Assembly: GCA_019055375.1 (NCBI GenBank)
Contig: JAHQIW010001271.1
Span: 1-64,000 of the forward strand
DNA: 64,000 nucleotides
Direction: 5' to 3'
From: Parelaphostrongylus tenuis
Taxonomy: Eukaryota; Nematoda; Chromadorea; Rhabditida; Metastrongylidae
Position 1 is the first letter of the stretch. Every line of letters starts with the position of its first letter. A program made the translations under genes and the position numbers. Shown here one piece after another: positions 24,660 through 50,600 of the stretch. The notes beneath the pieces were generated by a model. That model was not told where the DNA came from. It saw only the letters and a list, made by a program, of their open reading frames with translations, and made no database searches.

Positions 24660-25550
24660 TTGAAAAGTGGATTCTTTTCGGTTATCCGAAGGCGAATGAG
24701 TATTCGACCCATTCACTGGACAAGAATTTTTCATAGGTTTTAGTAATCCTTCGAAAGCCTAAATCTCTGGCTACTGCGCTATATGAGGGCTTTTTTCGAA
24801 AAGACCCTTTTTAGCACTGTAGCGTATGAATCGAAATTATGTTTCGAACCTGCCGCTAGCCTTCATTTTTATCATGCGTACAATTCTCTGGAAGCACGAA
24901 AAGCATATGAACGTGTAAGGGAAATCTCTAAATATCTGAGTCAATCGTTCTATCCAAAGTTTCTCTCAAAGCGAAGAAAAATTCTCAGTTGAATGACCAA
25001 TTGCACCTTTCATGTTCAAGGCTTCAAGCTTTCGATCGATCGCCCGCACCCCAGCAGGTAGAGTAGTCGGTATACAAGCTCACCGAATATGTGAAACTCG
25101 ATCATATTTTCCCTGCTACACTGCAGTGAAACGGTTTTTCAAAAAATAAGCACAGCGTTGGAATCATTGAAACTTACGCTATCGAATGATTACTGATAGT
25201 CTGAGGAAAAAGCTCTGTCTCTCCTACAGCGTTATCAAAAGTGCTCTTCCAGAAGCAAACAAAGTCGAGTTTTTCGAAACTTGTGCTATCGAAAAAGTAC
25301 TACCACTCAAAAGAAAGAGTTTTGCAGTAAAATAAAATCGAAATAGAGTTTAAAACTCATGGTGCATGCGCGACATGATTTCGTTCAATATGCTACACCA
25401 TTGCAAAATGGTCCTAAAAACGGTCATGTAGCGCTGTGGCCAAAGATTTAAGCTTACTAATGATTACTAACACTCCAACGGAAAGTTCTTGTCCAGCGAA
25501 TGAGGTCGAATAAAAATTTGTCTCCGGATAACCGAAAAGAATCGAGAGTG
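24660..25550. repeat. Long-TIR element, family F1, complete copy
   Basis: Best-preserved copy. Left end: gattcttttcggttatccga, then attcactggacaagaa, then tttagtaatccttcgaaagc and tctctggctactgcgctata. The right end is its mirror (gataaccgaaaagaatcgag near 25527-25546, cttgtccagcgaatgaggtc, ttactaacactccaac). TIRs are about 120-150 bp and the element is roughly 890 bp, with no coding capacity. It serves as the family reference. Confidence 0.8.
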
Positions 25551-25969
25551 TTCTAGTGGTTTGAGCAAACGAGCTGATCTGGCCGTAGCAGCATCGCTGG
25601 CCATGCGAATGAAGTGGGCTATGACAAAGTGGATTGACCGACCTCGTCTCACATTACAAAGTCGATCCGCCAGATTTTAGAGAAACTGAGCTGGACCACA
25701 ATACCACGTCCACTGTATAGCTCTGGAAATACTCCATCGGATTATCATCCCTTCCGCACTCTGAAGCAGTATTTGCGGAAGAAAAAATTTAAAGAGTACA
25801 ACAAGCTCAAATGTGATTTCTCCCCACTTCTTCGATTGCCGGCCTTGTTCTTTCTAAGAGGAAGGCATCTAATCTATGCCTTTTGAATAAATATCAACTG
25901 AATTAACGGAAGAGTTGGAAAAACCAATATGAGACAGCCTAACAGTAAAGCTTCGTGGGTATTTGCCCA

Positions 25970-26790
25970 TTATGAGGCGATAAAGGAAAAATCGCTCTGA
26001 TTCGCTGCAAATGAATTTTTCATAAGAGAGTTGATAATCATTCGAAAGCTTAGAGTTCTGGCTAAGTCCCACATCGCCGGTTTTCGAGAAAAGCCTTCTT
26101 TTGACTTTGTCCCAGAAGGAAATTCCTTGCGTTCCAGACACGCATGTTTCTCGCCGGCAGAGCTTTTTCTTTGGACTATTAATAACTATTCGATAGCCTG
26201 ATCGTTGCTAATTCAAACGCTGTGTTTATTCTCTGGTAAGACCGCTTCTCTGCAATGCAGCAGGGAAAGTTGAATTCACATAGGCGAGCAAAGTGGTCCT
26301 TGGCCAATTCACGTGCCGGTGGGTGAGGTGGCCACGTGAACTGCTGACGCGCTACCTCTCCACACGTTCATACGCCCGAAATTCAATGACCATTGTGCGA
26401 GCGCATTTTCCGCTTTATCCAACGGCCCGTGAATTGGTCAAAGACCCCTTTGCTCCCCTATGTGAATTCAGCTTATTTTCTCTGTTGCATTGCTGAGAAG
26501 CGGTTTTTTCCAGAAAATAAGCACAACGTTGGAATCAGCAACGATTACTTTATTGCATGATTACTAGTAGTCCAAAGAAACAGCTCTGTTCGGCGAGAAA
26601 TATGCGGGTCTAAGACACAGTTTTGTGTAGGTTTTACAGCGTTATCGAAGGATGTTCTCAAGAACCGGCCATGTGGGGTTCTAGCCAGAACTCTAAGCTT
26701 TCGAACGATCACTAATACTCCCATGAAAAATTCCTATCCAGCGAATAGGATTGACTTTTCTTAGTCGCCTCATAGCGGACAAGTGCCGCT
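25970..26790. repeat. Long-TIR element, family F1
   Basis: Left end near ttatgaggcgataaaggaaa and gattcgctgcaaatgaattt; right end near ttcctatccagcgaatagga and gtcgcctcatagcgg. The outermost bases differ from other copies in both arms in the same way (a ttatgaggcg / cgcctcat pair), so this may be a subfamily. A non-family insert with a ccacgtgaactgctgacgcg segment sits at about 26290-26420. Confidence 0.65.
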
Positions 26791-26989
26791 TCGCGGTCCG
26801 TTTGAGATCGCTCGCATAGTTGCCGTCAGCAGAAACGCGCCAAAGCGTCAACAGGCGTCAATCAAATCTGGCCGGTTACTTTTTTGTTACCTAGTAATTT
26901 AGATGGTCGTCGATGGATGCTCTTATAAAGGTTAGTGATCGGATCGATAGCTGACCTGACTGAGCGGCTGCTCGGGCGCCGGTCGGCTG

Positions 26990-27775
26990 ACGTTTCGCTT
27001 TCCTTTCCCGTCTTTTCCTCTTTTCGTCTTTTTCTTTCTCTCTCTCCTTTGTTTCCTCTCTATTTTTCTTTCTCTCTCTTTCTCTTTCTCGCTTCCTCTC
27101 TTCTCTAATTCCATAGTCGAGAGTTGACTGAACTGCAATCGGCCGGTATTCGTTGCTTCCTAGCACTTCTTTTTGATTAATATCTTGCTTTGAAATTTCT
27201 CACTCTCTTAATTTCTTTTCTCTCTTTCTTTTCTCTTTTCCTTTCCATTTTTCTTAGTTAACTTGAGTGAACTGTAGTTCTTTCCAGTTTATGTCGTGGT
27301 TTTCCCAAGTTTGATGCCCTTGTACTTTCATTTTTTTCTCTTTTTTCTCTTCTTTTCTTTCATTTTTCCTCGTTTCTCTTCCCTCCTTCGTATCTTAGTT
27401 TCTGGGTTTAGTTAGTTTTTCTTAGTTTTTTCGAGTTTCTTCATCTTTTTCCTCTAAGTCGGGTATGGGGCTAGAAGTCTCTAACTCTACGAATTCTGCT
27501 CCCCTCCACTATTCCTTCATCTCTTCCTCCTCTTCTTCCTTTTCCTTCTCCTTATTTCTTCTCCTTCTTCTTCTTCTCCTCCATCTTCACCTTCTCCGCC
27601 TTCTTTTCCTTCTTTCTTCTCCTTCTTCTCCTTTTTTCTTTCTTCTCCTTATTTCATCTCCTTCTTTTTCTTCTCCTCCTTCTTCACCTTCTTCTTCTTT
27701 CTTCTCCTTCTCCTTCTCCTCCTCCTGCTGTTCTTTCTCCTCCTTTTGGTCCTCTTCCTCCCTTCCCTCCGTCTA
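26990..27775 (+). repeat. Polypyrimidine (CTT/CTC) low-complexity tract
   Basis: Long runs of ctttctctct, cttcttctt and tcctcct on the plus strand with few purines, densest at 27040-27110 and 27510-27750. Frames across it (Ser/Leu/Phe-rich on plus, Arg/Glu/Lys-rich on minus) are artefacts of the repeat. It lies about 650 bp upstream of the GMP reductase start codon, with a tRNA-like element in between. Confidence 0.85.
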
Positions 27776-27909
27776 TAAAAGTCTTTTGCTTCATGTTCAC
27801 TTCAGCTGCTACGGCCGTCTCTAGATGGTGATTATTTCTCGATGCTTACAAGAGTTTATTTTATTTTGTTGCATGTCTGTAGGAGTGCTATGGCGTTATA
27901 ACTGTATGT

Positions 27910-28225
27910 CCAATAATGTAAATGGTATACAAAACTTTGGACCTCGAGCAGGAGGAGTTCAACGCGCGTTTCACCCTGTCCGGGGGCGAATGCTAACCAC
28001 TGCGCTATCGAGGGCTTCTGTCCTGTTATCAATGTTCTCCGATCAATACCGATATGCGCTTACTAGGCCAAACTATCGGCGCGTAATTGTTGACAGAATC
28101 AATACCTTGTATCGCAAAAATGTTGCCAGAACAGGAGCCTCGGTAGTGCAATGTATGCAAGCGCCCCTGGAAAGGGTGGAATGCGAGTTCAACTCCCGCC
28201 CAAGGCAGAGAGTATTGCTAATCCA
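27910..28225. repeat. Palindromic tRNA-like element, copy A
   Basis: The left arm (minus strand, about 28017-27930) reads CCTCGATAGCGCAGTGGTTA, then CCCGGACAGGGTGAAACGCG, then GTTGAACTCC and CTCGAGG, followed by TTTTGTATACCAT. The right arm (plus, from about 28138) reads gcctcggtagtgcaatgtat, ggaaagggtggaatgcgagt, tcaactcccgccc and aaggc. The two tRNA-like modules diverge from a roughly 120-bp core. In the left arm the CCTCGA/TCGAGG ends can pair although they differ in sequence from other copies. It lies immediately upstream of the GMP reductase gene. Confidence 0.7.
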
Positions 28226-28386
28226 CGCAACCTTATTCGATCTCCATGGGTTTAGTTTTTCTGGACAGTATCGAGTCTATCCTGTGCTTGTACCTCCATT
28301 AGAGAAGGTTTTATCCAGCATTTATCACACTCTGAGTTGTTTATGTTTATGTCTTCTGTTGTTCTGACTAGGTTTTCCTTGGTCAT

Positions 28387-28401
28387 TCTTGCCTTTACAG
28401 A
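28387..28401 (+). promoter_or_regulatory. Probable spliced-leader acceptor for GMP reductase
   Basis: cttgcctttacag ends at 28400, 29 bp before the ATG at 28430, with no in-frame upstream ATG between. A pyrimidine-rich AG acceptor this close to a start codon, with no matching upstream exon visible, is the usual sign of SL trans-splicing in nematodes. It could also be the acceptor of an unseen noncoding 5' exon. Confidence 0.6.
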
Positions 28402-28429
28402 CTAACCGAAAAGCCTCAGAGACGTTCAG

Positions 28430-41372
<12,943 letters not shown>

Positions 41373-41494
41373 ACTTGTAGGGTTTTTTGTGTCAGTATGA
41401 ACACTTTTGTTTGTTATTCTTTTTTTGCAGTTAAAGCCAATGGCATGTTCTAGTGAATGGTTGACTAAATTTTGTTGCAGAAAATCAGCCATTT

Positions 41495-41500
41495 AATAAA
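41495..41500 (+). terminator. Poly(A) signal of GMP reductase
   Basis: AATAAA lies 123 bp after the TAG at 41370-41372. It is the only canonical hexamer before the opposing CNRIP1-like 3' end. Confidence 0.65.
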
Positions 41501-41674
41501 GCATTGTTAAACTGTTGTTGTGGTCTTGACTCTCAATCTCCTATGAGCACAAAAGAGTTTGAATACTGACACTGTCTGACTGCAAAAAAATCTATTTTCT
41601 GAAACAAATCAGTTTATCATCAACATCAACGAACAAAGAAATACGCTGTACATCCATCTCTTGAGACTCTCTTG

Positions 41675-44600
41675 TTATTTGATATGCTCATCCGCTACCG
41701 AGATGCTTCCCGTACCATCAATAAAGCACGTCCACTGTATGAAATCAAGTTTTTGGCCCCAGTTTACGTGAGAATCGTCTTTTTGATAGAATTTGCTCTG
41801 CAGCTGACGCTTCAGTACACCATCAGGACCCTGAAATAGAAGTTTTTCTGTAGATGATGGCAGCTGGTTTTGATTAACAACAGGATTTTGGCAACTATTT
41901 CACAGCAGAACCCTCATTGAGATCGAAATCATGTGATATAGCCTTATTCTACACATTGGTTTCCATGTCTGTCACATTACAGGTATGCCTCTTTTCCTTT
42001 TCTCCGGATAAAAACTTCGCAAAAGTTTCAGTATTCATTCGTAATCTTCAGTCTTTGGCTACTTCTCTACGTGGTCTTGTTTGAAAAAGCACTTTTATAG
42101 CACTGTAGGAATCAAAATAAAATAATGTTTAGCACCCGCCATGTGCTTTTACTATTATGCTGGAATCAAGAAAAGCATATGAACGCGCTGAAGAAATCTT
42201 ACAGAATCAAAGTTGTATGCTTAATTTGGAGTTTCTTTCGAGTCGGCGGAAAAAATCCCTAATTAAGTAGCAAAAATCGCACTTCACATGAGACGAGGTA
42301 ACGGATTTGATCGATTGATTGCAGAACGACGCATCGAATCTAGGGCCACTAGGGACCAAGGCTGCACATTGGCCAATAAACAAGCGGGCTGAATATGTGG
42401 AACTCTGTCTTATTTTCCCTGCTACATTGCAGTGAAACAGCCTTTCCAGAAAATAAATGCAGCGCTGGTATGGTCGAAACTTACGCTATCAAATATCTAC
42501 TTACAATTTGAGTAGAATTCTGTCGTGCGAGAAGTATGTGTGTATGTCAAACAAAAGTGTTCTCTCCCCGCTGAAGCGTTATAAAGGGACTTTCGAGCCG
42601 TCGAATGATTACTAAAAGTGCAATGGAAAGTCCTCGCCCAGGGAACGAGGTCGTTTCTTCATTTGCTCCCAGATAACGGAAAAGAACCCGGGTACTATGC
42701 CAGTCATAATCCGAGGAAGCATATATTCTGTGCATAGGTACTTAAGTGACCTGCCTTCATTTGTCGCAGTAGTTCCAACAGTTCTTCCGTTCGCTTCATT
42801 CTTTTGCTAGCGTTGTGCATGAAGTTGATCGTACTCGCACGTGATTTTGGCAGGTGTTTGAGTATCCGAATGTTTGTTCCAGCTGCTAGTATAAGTGGTC
42901 TATGTCAAGCTAACCCATTGATCCATCTTCTCGGTGGATATTCTTGACGCCCTTTTATATCTCTCGGAACTCGCTATATTTTTTCGCATACATGTCGCCT
43001 TCTTATTTCATTATAGCCGGGGTAAAGTGCGCCAGTCCATTCAAAAGGCATCATTCGAGTGCTGTGTGGAAATTCTGCAGTATGTAAGATCACCCTATGT
43101 TCCTGCTTTTAGCATAGCTGGAGGACTGACACGTCAAATAAGTGGGGCACGTCAGTTGACATCTGCTCGTAAGCTCAATGGTCTTTGCCAAAGTACCGGG
43201 CTCAACTCATTTTACTCTTTGTCTTCTATCGAGGCCTCGCACAGTCTTTAACCATAATTACTGAACGTCTCAGGTAAAACGTGGTCTCCTAAATTGTATC
43301 CATTCGAAATGATCTGCTTCGTTCTAAACTAATGCTTCACGAGTGACGCCTTTTGCAAATAGAGTTTTTGCTCCAATTAGCTTGCGGTCTAAATGTATTC
43401 CTTGGTTTAATTCACCAAAACTGGACGTAGGTGTAAATCGGATTTACTGTAGACCTGCACGAAGTTCGAGAGTCTGGATGTTGACCTTGCACTTGAATCT
43501 TATGCAAAATCCGCCTTGTTGTATTAATGGGGCCCCCCTAAGGTTTTTCAAGATGAGTTTGAGATGATTTTTCGAAAAGCTTATAGAGCGTGCTCAATAA
43601 GCTTATTCGATGGTTGTTACGAAGACGATCCCTATGACTACTTTTGTTCAATAGATCAGTATCTAAAGTTTCCCACTGCTTGGATATCTGTTCCAAAAGC
43701 AGACAAAACGTCAAGCATGCTGCAAGAATTGCGTGCTGTTACTGATCGTCATTTCATTGTCAGTTTTGCTGCATCCACTATCTGTGTCAGGCTCCAAACC
43801 TCTAATTGTAACTGTAACTCCTGCAAGGAGAATTACTGGTGGACTTCTGGTGGAGACGCTGGCATATTAAACTGACGTTGTGGATTGGAAGAGTTGTATA
43901 GAATTCTCTGTTGTCAATTCCATCTTACTGCGGTGAGTCGTAGAGCGCCCATCTTCATCGAGTATCGTGTACCAAATAGCGCATCTGATGAAGAACAGGA
44001 GCGAGTAGATCAGCGGTAGCGATGTTATTTACTCCGAGCATGAAGCTGGTTTCACGATCGTGCCCCAGGCTCATCAAGCTTTCAACTACTTCGGGTTTGG
44101 GAAAATGTTGGCACACTTTCCTGGTTTAACTTCCTCAATTCGACACAAACGCTTAACAGCTATTCCGAAATTCCATACTATATAAGGAATCGAATGAATT
44201 TGCTTCCCAGACCATAGGGATTGTTACGGATTTCAAGATGTAAAAGCGTAATTGTAAAAGCGATGTTGCACAATCCTCAAGAGGTGAGACATAAACTTGA
44301 GGCTAAAGAGCGTCGCAGAAGTGAATGAATGCATATGTGACCTCTACAATGACTCCTGGCAGCCTACCGACACATCAAGCCAGTATTTCTAATTCTCCAA
44401 GCGAGTTTGATTCCACCATGGATGAATGGCATACTTTGTAAGCCTGACTGGTATAATTCAAGCACTAAGGGACCCTGTCTGCATCATCGTGCAACCTCTC
44501 ACTAAGGTACCACCCGCCCTAATTCAATGCATCGCATTTATCGGAAATTAGGCACCTTGAGCAACAGGCATCAAAGATTAGCGTCGCAAATGTATATCCA

Positions 44601-47600
44601 TTTATGAGCATTTTACTTTTCCGAAGACTGACAATTTCTTGATAATAACGTATTTGAGGAGTAGAGAAGAATATAGGAAGGAATTCCTCGACAAGTGGAG
44701 TAGTCGTGAAGTTGAAAACTTCACAGAAGAGGCTTTGCTCTATCACAGAGGGACATTCGATTTTCGAGATAGTCGAAATGATTGCGAACAAGTCTTTGAA
44801 TTCCGAAAATTTCCAACAAAGAGCGATAGCCGAAACGTCAACGGCATATCCCAAAACAGTACTTAATAACTTGTTAGGCAAAATCATAACTGTTCAGTCG
44901 TTTTAGTGTTTAAATTGCCCGACGAACATTAAAGAAAGGGAAGTAAAATACGTTTTCTGGGTTGTAAAAAGTCATAAATGTATCTTGATAAAATTAAGCT
45001 TATATAAACTTGTGGTTTCTAATTCAACAGTGAAGTTTGTTGAGAGTTGAGCTATATTATTTTAAAGTCCAAGGCAACTAATCCTTCTATATTGGTACAC
45101 ATTGAAATCAATGCATACAGTAGCGACTTCGATGAATGAGGTGACGGACATTGATGTATGTAGGTGCTCCTGCATATATGTGAAGATATGCGTTGTCCCT
45201 GGGTTTTGCGGATAAAAATGCTGAAGATAGTGTAGCCATGGTTGAGGTCTTATGATAAGCTGCTGCGGGGGCATGCATACGAAAATATTGTGGTCTTTCT
45301 TTCCACTCTGTTGTCAGTATTTCAACATTTGCACTTATGTCGCCTTATCCAAAATTGTTACAGTATATTAAAGTTAATGGATTGGCAAAAATTTTCCCGA
45401 ACTTTTTTTACTGGTTATTTTTTATTACATCGAGTTTTTGTTTCCACTCTCGTTCAAAGCAGCTTCTAGTGCTTATTCTGGGTTATAACTCTTATACATT
45501 TGAAGTCATTTTTATTTTACCGTTTTAACGGTGTGAAGATTTTACAGGTACACCCAATAATGTAGACTGATGTACAGAACTTTTACGTCAGGCGGGACTA
45601 GAACCCGCACCTCACTCTATCCGGGAGCGCGTGCTCTATCCGTTACACTGCTAACGCCCATTTTGCACACCGCTCTTTCTACGCTACAGCGCATCTAGCT
45701 GTCAGCCGCCAACCGTCAACAGCCTGGCCCGTGTAATCGGTACTGACATTGAACTCAGTCACGCTGACATATATTGGGTATTGGAGATCATCGAGACTGT
45801 TACTAATAGAGCACACGCTCTCAGATAGAGTGAGGCGCGAGTTCTAGTCCCGCCTACGCGAAAGTTTCGCACATCACTCTGCATTACTTATACATTTGTT
45901 TTAAGATGGAATTGTCCTGAGGCAAAAACGATTGTTGATGCTACACGAGTATCGTTGCGTGTCAAAGCAGCACTTTAACCCAAGCGATACTCGTATAGCC
46001 TCAGCAATCGTTTTTGCTCTCGAAACAATTCCATCCAAAACAAATATAAAAGTGCTATACACCTAAATAACCGCTAGAAGCTGCTTTAAGCGATAGTAAA
46101 AACAGAAACTTAAATGTGTGCAAAATGATCAACAATAACGAAAAAAATCGCAAAATTTTTTGTCAACCCTTACCATAAAAAGAAATGTCTTTTTAAATTG
46201 ACTGCATTTACCGCGTCGTGTCGACAAAGCGGTATTTTTTTGAGATTCTGTTGACGAACCAATCAGCAAATAAATTGCATTTTCATTTCTTCTCCATGAA
46301 ATTGTGTATGAAATAGGTCTATTTTGCCGCAGCCCTTCTCGTTGAAGTAATATTTGAAAACTTGAATAGCCCCCTTCCCTTAAAGCACTGAACCTAAGCG
46401 CGCTTCCCATTCGTTTCGTACGTTCTCGTCGTCCATGGTGGTCTTCTTCGAACTCCTATTGATGACGCTCGGGAGGCACAATAAATTCAATAAGTTCTAT
46501 TAAACAAATCTCATGCAAATAAGACATCTATGAACTTTACACTATGAAACACGATGTTGATGGAATGAGTCTTTGAATTTGTTGACACTATTAGAACTAG
46601 AATGGGAAAGGAAATCCCGTGATGTCATTTGCACATCACAGAGACATTCACATGATCAGGTTATGGAGTAAGTGATTGCCCGAGCACAAATAAACAGTGG
46701 AGAATCATTAGAGCAAATAGCGAACTTCCGCTTGTCGTCACCCATTCTCGACGTCATCAAGCACTTATCGAACAGCAGCGCATAACAGAAACAGACAGAA
46801 TAGTGAATAAATGGTTAGCTCAGATCAAAAGGAAGATTGAGCACGGTAAACTGATGGTTGTCAATGGTTGAAGGTTGGTAGGACAAGTTATCTAAATTAG
46901 AGGGCTTGCGAAATTTGTTTAGGTGACGTCGAAAAAACGAGGAAGTTTTTGAATCATGAAAGCCAGTAATCTTCTATGATATTTTAGCTATCGAATCCGT
47001 TCTATAACTGTTCAGCTCTGTGGGAAGCAGCTGAAAATTTTGGTTATATTACAGGAAGGGAACAGCATTACATTGAAAGTATTCGGGATGTTGAAAAGAA
47101 TTGTTGAAGAGATTTTATGGGCAAAATCTATCGAAAACAGAAGTTAGATGGGAGATGTCTGCGTTTTGCAAAGTGCGTTGGCTTCTTGAAAATGGCTGTT
47201 ATAACAAGTGATGACATTTATATATGATGAGCTAAACAGGTGCTGCGTGAACGATTCTTGCATAGTTGAATCATTTCGATCGCATTTCGCTCAAAAGATT
47301 AACTAACATGACGGATGGGAATTTGTGCTATATGATCGAGTACTACGAGGAAGATTCATGAAGGTGTCATTATTGTTTATAAACAAGGCTGCATCCAATT
47401 AGAGATGGAAAACACTTGGTTAGATCGAGAGAGTTTGATACCGTATCTGCTTAGAAAACTATTAAGCAGTTGAGCTGAATACCGTATCTAATTAGAACTA
47501 TCTATACTAATTTCGTGGATATTATCTATAAGCTCGAGGGACGAATCCAATTAACCAGTGAACATGCACTTATTACATTACAAATTTCGTAGCGAAAGAT

Positions 47601-50600
47601 TAATTTGCATACGTACGTGTGTAGGAGGTGATTTATGATTCTCAAATTAACATTTAGCATGTTAATTTGAGCTCATAAAGCTAAAAATATATCGAGAAGA
47701 ATGTATTCAGTGTAGAAAAAATGGGCACTTTCAACTTCGAATTGCCACGTTTCAGCCAACATTAAACCTATTCAACTAACGTATAATCCACTAGAATCTG
47801 TATATCCTCCGTATAAGACACCAAATCTATAGCTCAGCCACAACGAGATTCTCACTTCCAGGGGAACAATTTCTTTTGTTTTTCCTAGTCGAGGTTCATA
47901 GCCAGTGCAGCCATGAAGAAAATGGGATTTCGTTCATCAGCACGCGATAAATTCTGCGTAAGCATCACACATCATTATTGTTGTGTTTACGCTGTCACGC
48001 CTCGTTAAAGCGCTCCAAAAACGTGTATTATAGAATTTTTCAAATGAAAATTTGAATGCTAGACAAATCTAAAATCAGGACGGTACTTCCGAGAATTATC
48101 ACGGTCGCAAAGTCTTACAACAAAACACTCCTTATAGTAGATAAGAAAGCCTCTAGTATGAGTCATTTAACTCCTAGATTGTTCAGGCACTCCAATTATC
48201 AGTGAATTATCTGCTCTGTACAAAAAAAAAACTCATTCCACTGCACGTTCGGTTACGCTCAGATGTCATCGTTTTTTGACAGCTGTGATGGAACAAACGT
48301 GTTGGCAATACTCTGATTAATACCTTTTTGATAGCTTGATTCTATGTCTTGAGTTTCTTTTGAGTCTTTTGAGTCATTTGGGTCATTTTAAACGTGAAAT
48401 AGTTAATCGTCGGCTGTTTTCTTTCTAGAAAATAATTTACTAAGTAAAATGCGTTTGTTGTCGTGCCGAAAGCAGATAATTCACATTGTAAAAAGACTGT
48501 TTTCGTATGCTCAAAAGTCTTAGTGTTAATAAAATTTTTTTCTTGCGTTTATGAAATAGATTTACGCCGAAAAGGCCTGTATCGAAAAATGATTATGGGT
48601 AAGTGCAGAATATCCATTAGTCATTAGTTCGATCTCTCGCCTCACTCAAATAAAGCCACTTCATTCCCTCGCAGTCGACAAATTCATGGTCATCTAGAAT
48701 GCGAAAACCGATGATTTAATATACCCCATGTCTGGAACAGACGTGAATTCAGCGAACGCTGCGAAACCTAATTCAGTCACTCGAAGATGCCATAGCCGAA
48801 AGTTAAATCATTGATCCTTTATGATATTTAGCAAATAAAAACTCAATTATTTTGTACCATGGGTGCTGAAAAGTACATGTAGAAAACAACCCACAAAATT
48901 ACCTGTAAGGTAAGAGTAATATTATTCCTGGCTCCTTTTTTGCACACATCGATTCCTGCCGTATTCCATTCGGTCAAATACTGACCACTGTGTGGATCGT
49001 TACTGTGGAAGTGTAAATCGCATCCAGCAAGGTGCATACGGCTGAAATGATAAGTCACCTTTTCATCTGTAGTCCTTGAAATTGGAAAGGACCACCATAG
49101 GTACCAATACTAAGATTTCTAGCAAGAAATCTTTGAAGAAATGTATCTTGAATAAGTGTAGTCATCGATATCTTCCATTTTTTGCTTCGTATTAAGTTTT
49201 ATAGCTACGTGTTCGTTCAAGAAAATGTAACTCACTCAAACTGAATAGGCGGTTTGCTACTGAGCGTAATTTTATATCTGGTGTTGATAGCAAATTTTAA
49301 CGTTTTCGATCCTCCTTCAAAACGTTCCCCATCCACTTTGTAGAACACATCCCCACCGTTTTCTGCTCGACTGAAAATAATTTTTTATGAGTCATCTTCT
49401 GTATAGTCTACCGTATCACCATACATCGAAGGAAACCAATTAAGTCTTCAATCATCCTGCTAGCCACTCAAAGGAGATTGAGGGAATTCCACACGTTCAA
49501 GGAAGACAAGAGACTCTAATTACACATTTAGTAGGAGGCCGATGATTTTGAATTTTTTCGGCAAAACGTATCCGCTTGTACCCTCGCTGGACTTTGCCGT
49601 GTGGTTGTGTGTACATATAGATTGTTTATAAAGTTCTTCCAATGTAAATTATGAGTTGGAGAGAACGCCGGATCGCCTCCTATATAACTCGCAACTGTTT
49701 AACTCTATGTTGTTGATGAAATTGATGTGCAGGAAAAAATTTGCGCTTCAGATAATCCTTCACCAATGCCCCATAACGTAACTGTGGGTGGAAGGGTTTT
49801 CTTACTGGCGAATTGAATCCACATCTTAAACTCGTCTCAATAGGGTGTTACAGTCTGGAGAGTGGAACATGTCCATTATAACCTCAACTAAACTGAATCT
49901 CTGCCGTAGGAGAGCTCGATGAGCTATGGCCACCCATGATTACACTCTTTTCTGAGACACTAAAATCAAAGGCCTTCACACCACATGTGTTAGCTTGTTC
50001 GTGTCCCTCGGGCGATCAAAAATCAATGGGTAATTTCGGCAAGTGAGAGAGATGAATAGAAGACAAAATTTCCTGCTCGATCTGCGATACACGGTGGAAG
50101 GCCCACGCACTCATGCATATGTTTTCCTGCTTATGGACGTTGCTCAGTCATTCAGTCGGATGTGTCAGGGAAATGAGGGTCTTTCAACGAGTTCAGCTGC
50201 GTCTTGAAATAAGCAGAAGGTCGCTTTTGATGAGTCTCATCACTTTCTCCACATCTGCCTCTGATCTAAGTGGAGCGAGATCCCTCAAAAAACAAGGCTC
50301 GTGATACGTTACTAGGGTACAGTTCTGATATTCCTACATTAAAAAACCAAATATTAAGAAATAATAATCAGACGAAAATATAAAGTAAAAACGAAATTGA
50401 AAAGTACATTGCACCATTCAAGCTAGTAGATTATTCTTAGTAAACATATAGGAAACCAAAAAAGATGGATGCAAGATGGATTGGAATTCAAGACTTGAAA
50501 GAACTTCGCAAAAGCGCATGAAAAGCAGAAAACAAGTTGTTGTGAAAGAGATTGAGTTCTCTGCTAGTCCACCACGTGAGATAGGGCATTGCGAAAGCAT

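Noticed and set aside
26891..27166. Arg/Glu/Lys-rich minus frames (KERERERKKN type)
   Set aside because: Reverse translation of the same low-complexity tract.
27465..27824. 119-codon Ser/Leu/Phe-rich open frame
   Set aside because: Translation of the polypyrimidine tract; no stops because the codons are CTT/TCC/TTC-like.
27825..28367. 180-codon plus open frame
   Set aside because: Runs across the tRNA-like palindrome copy A and shows no domain; open by chance.
44519..44887. 122-codon minus frame as a gene
   Set aside because: No domain, no splice context, and the plus strand is similarly open; likely repeat-derived.
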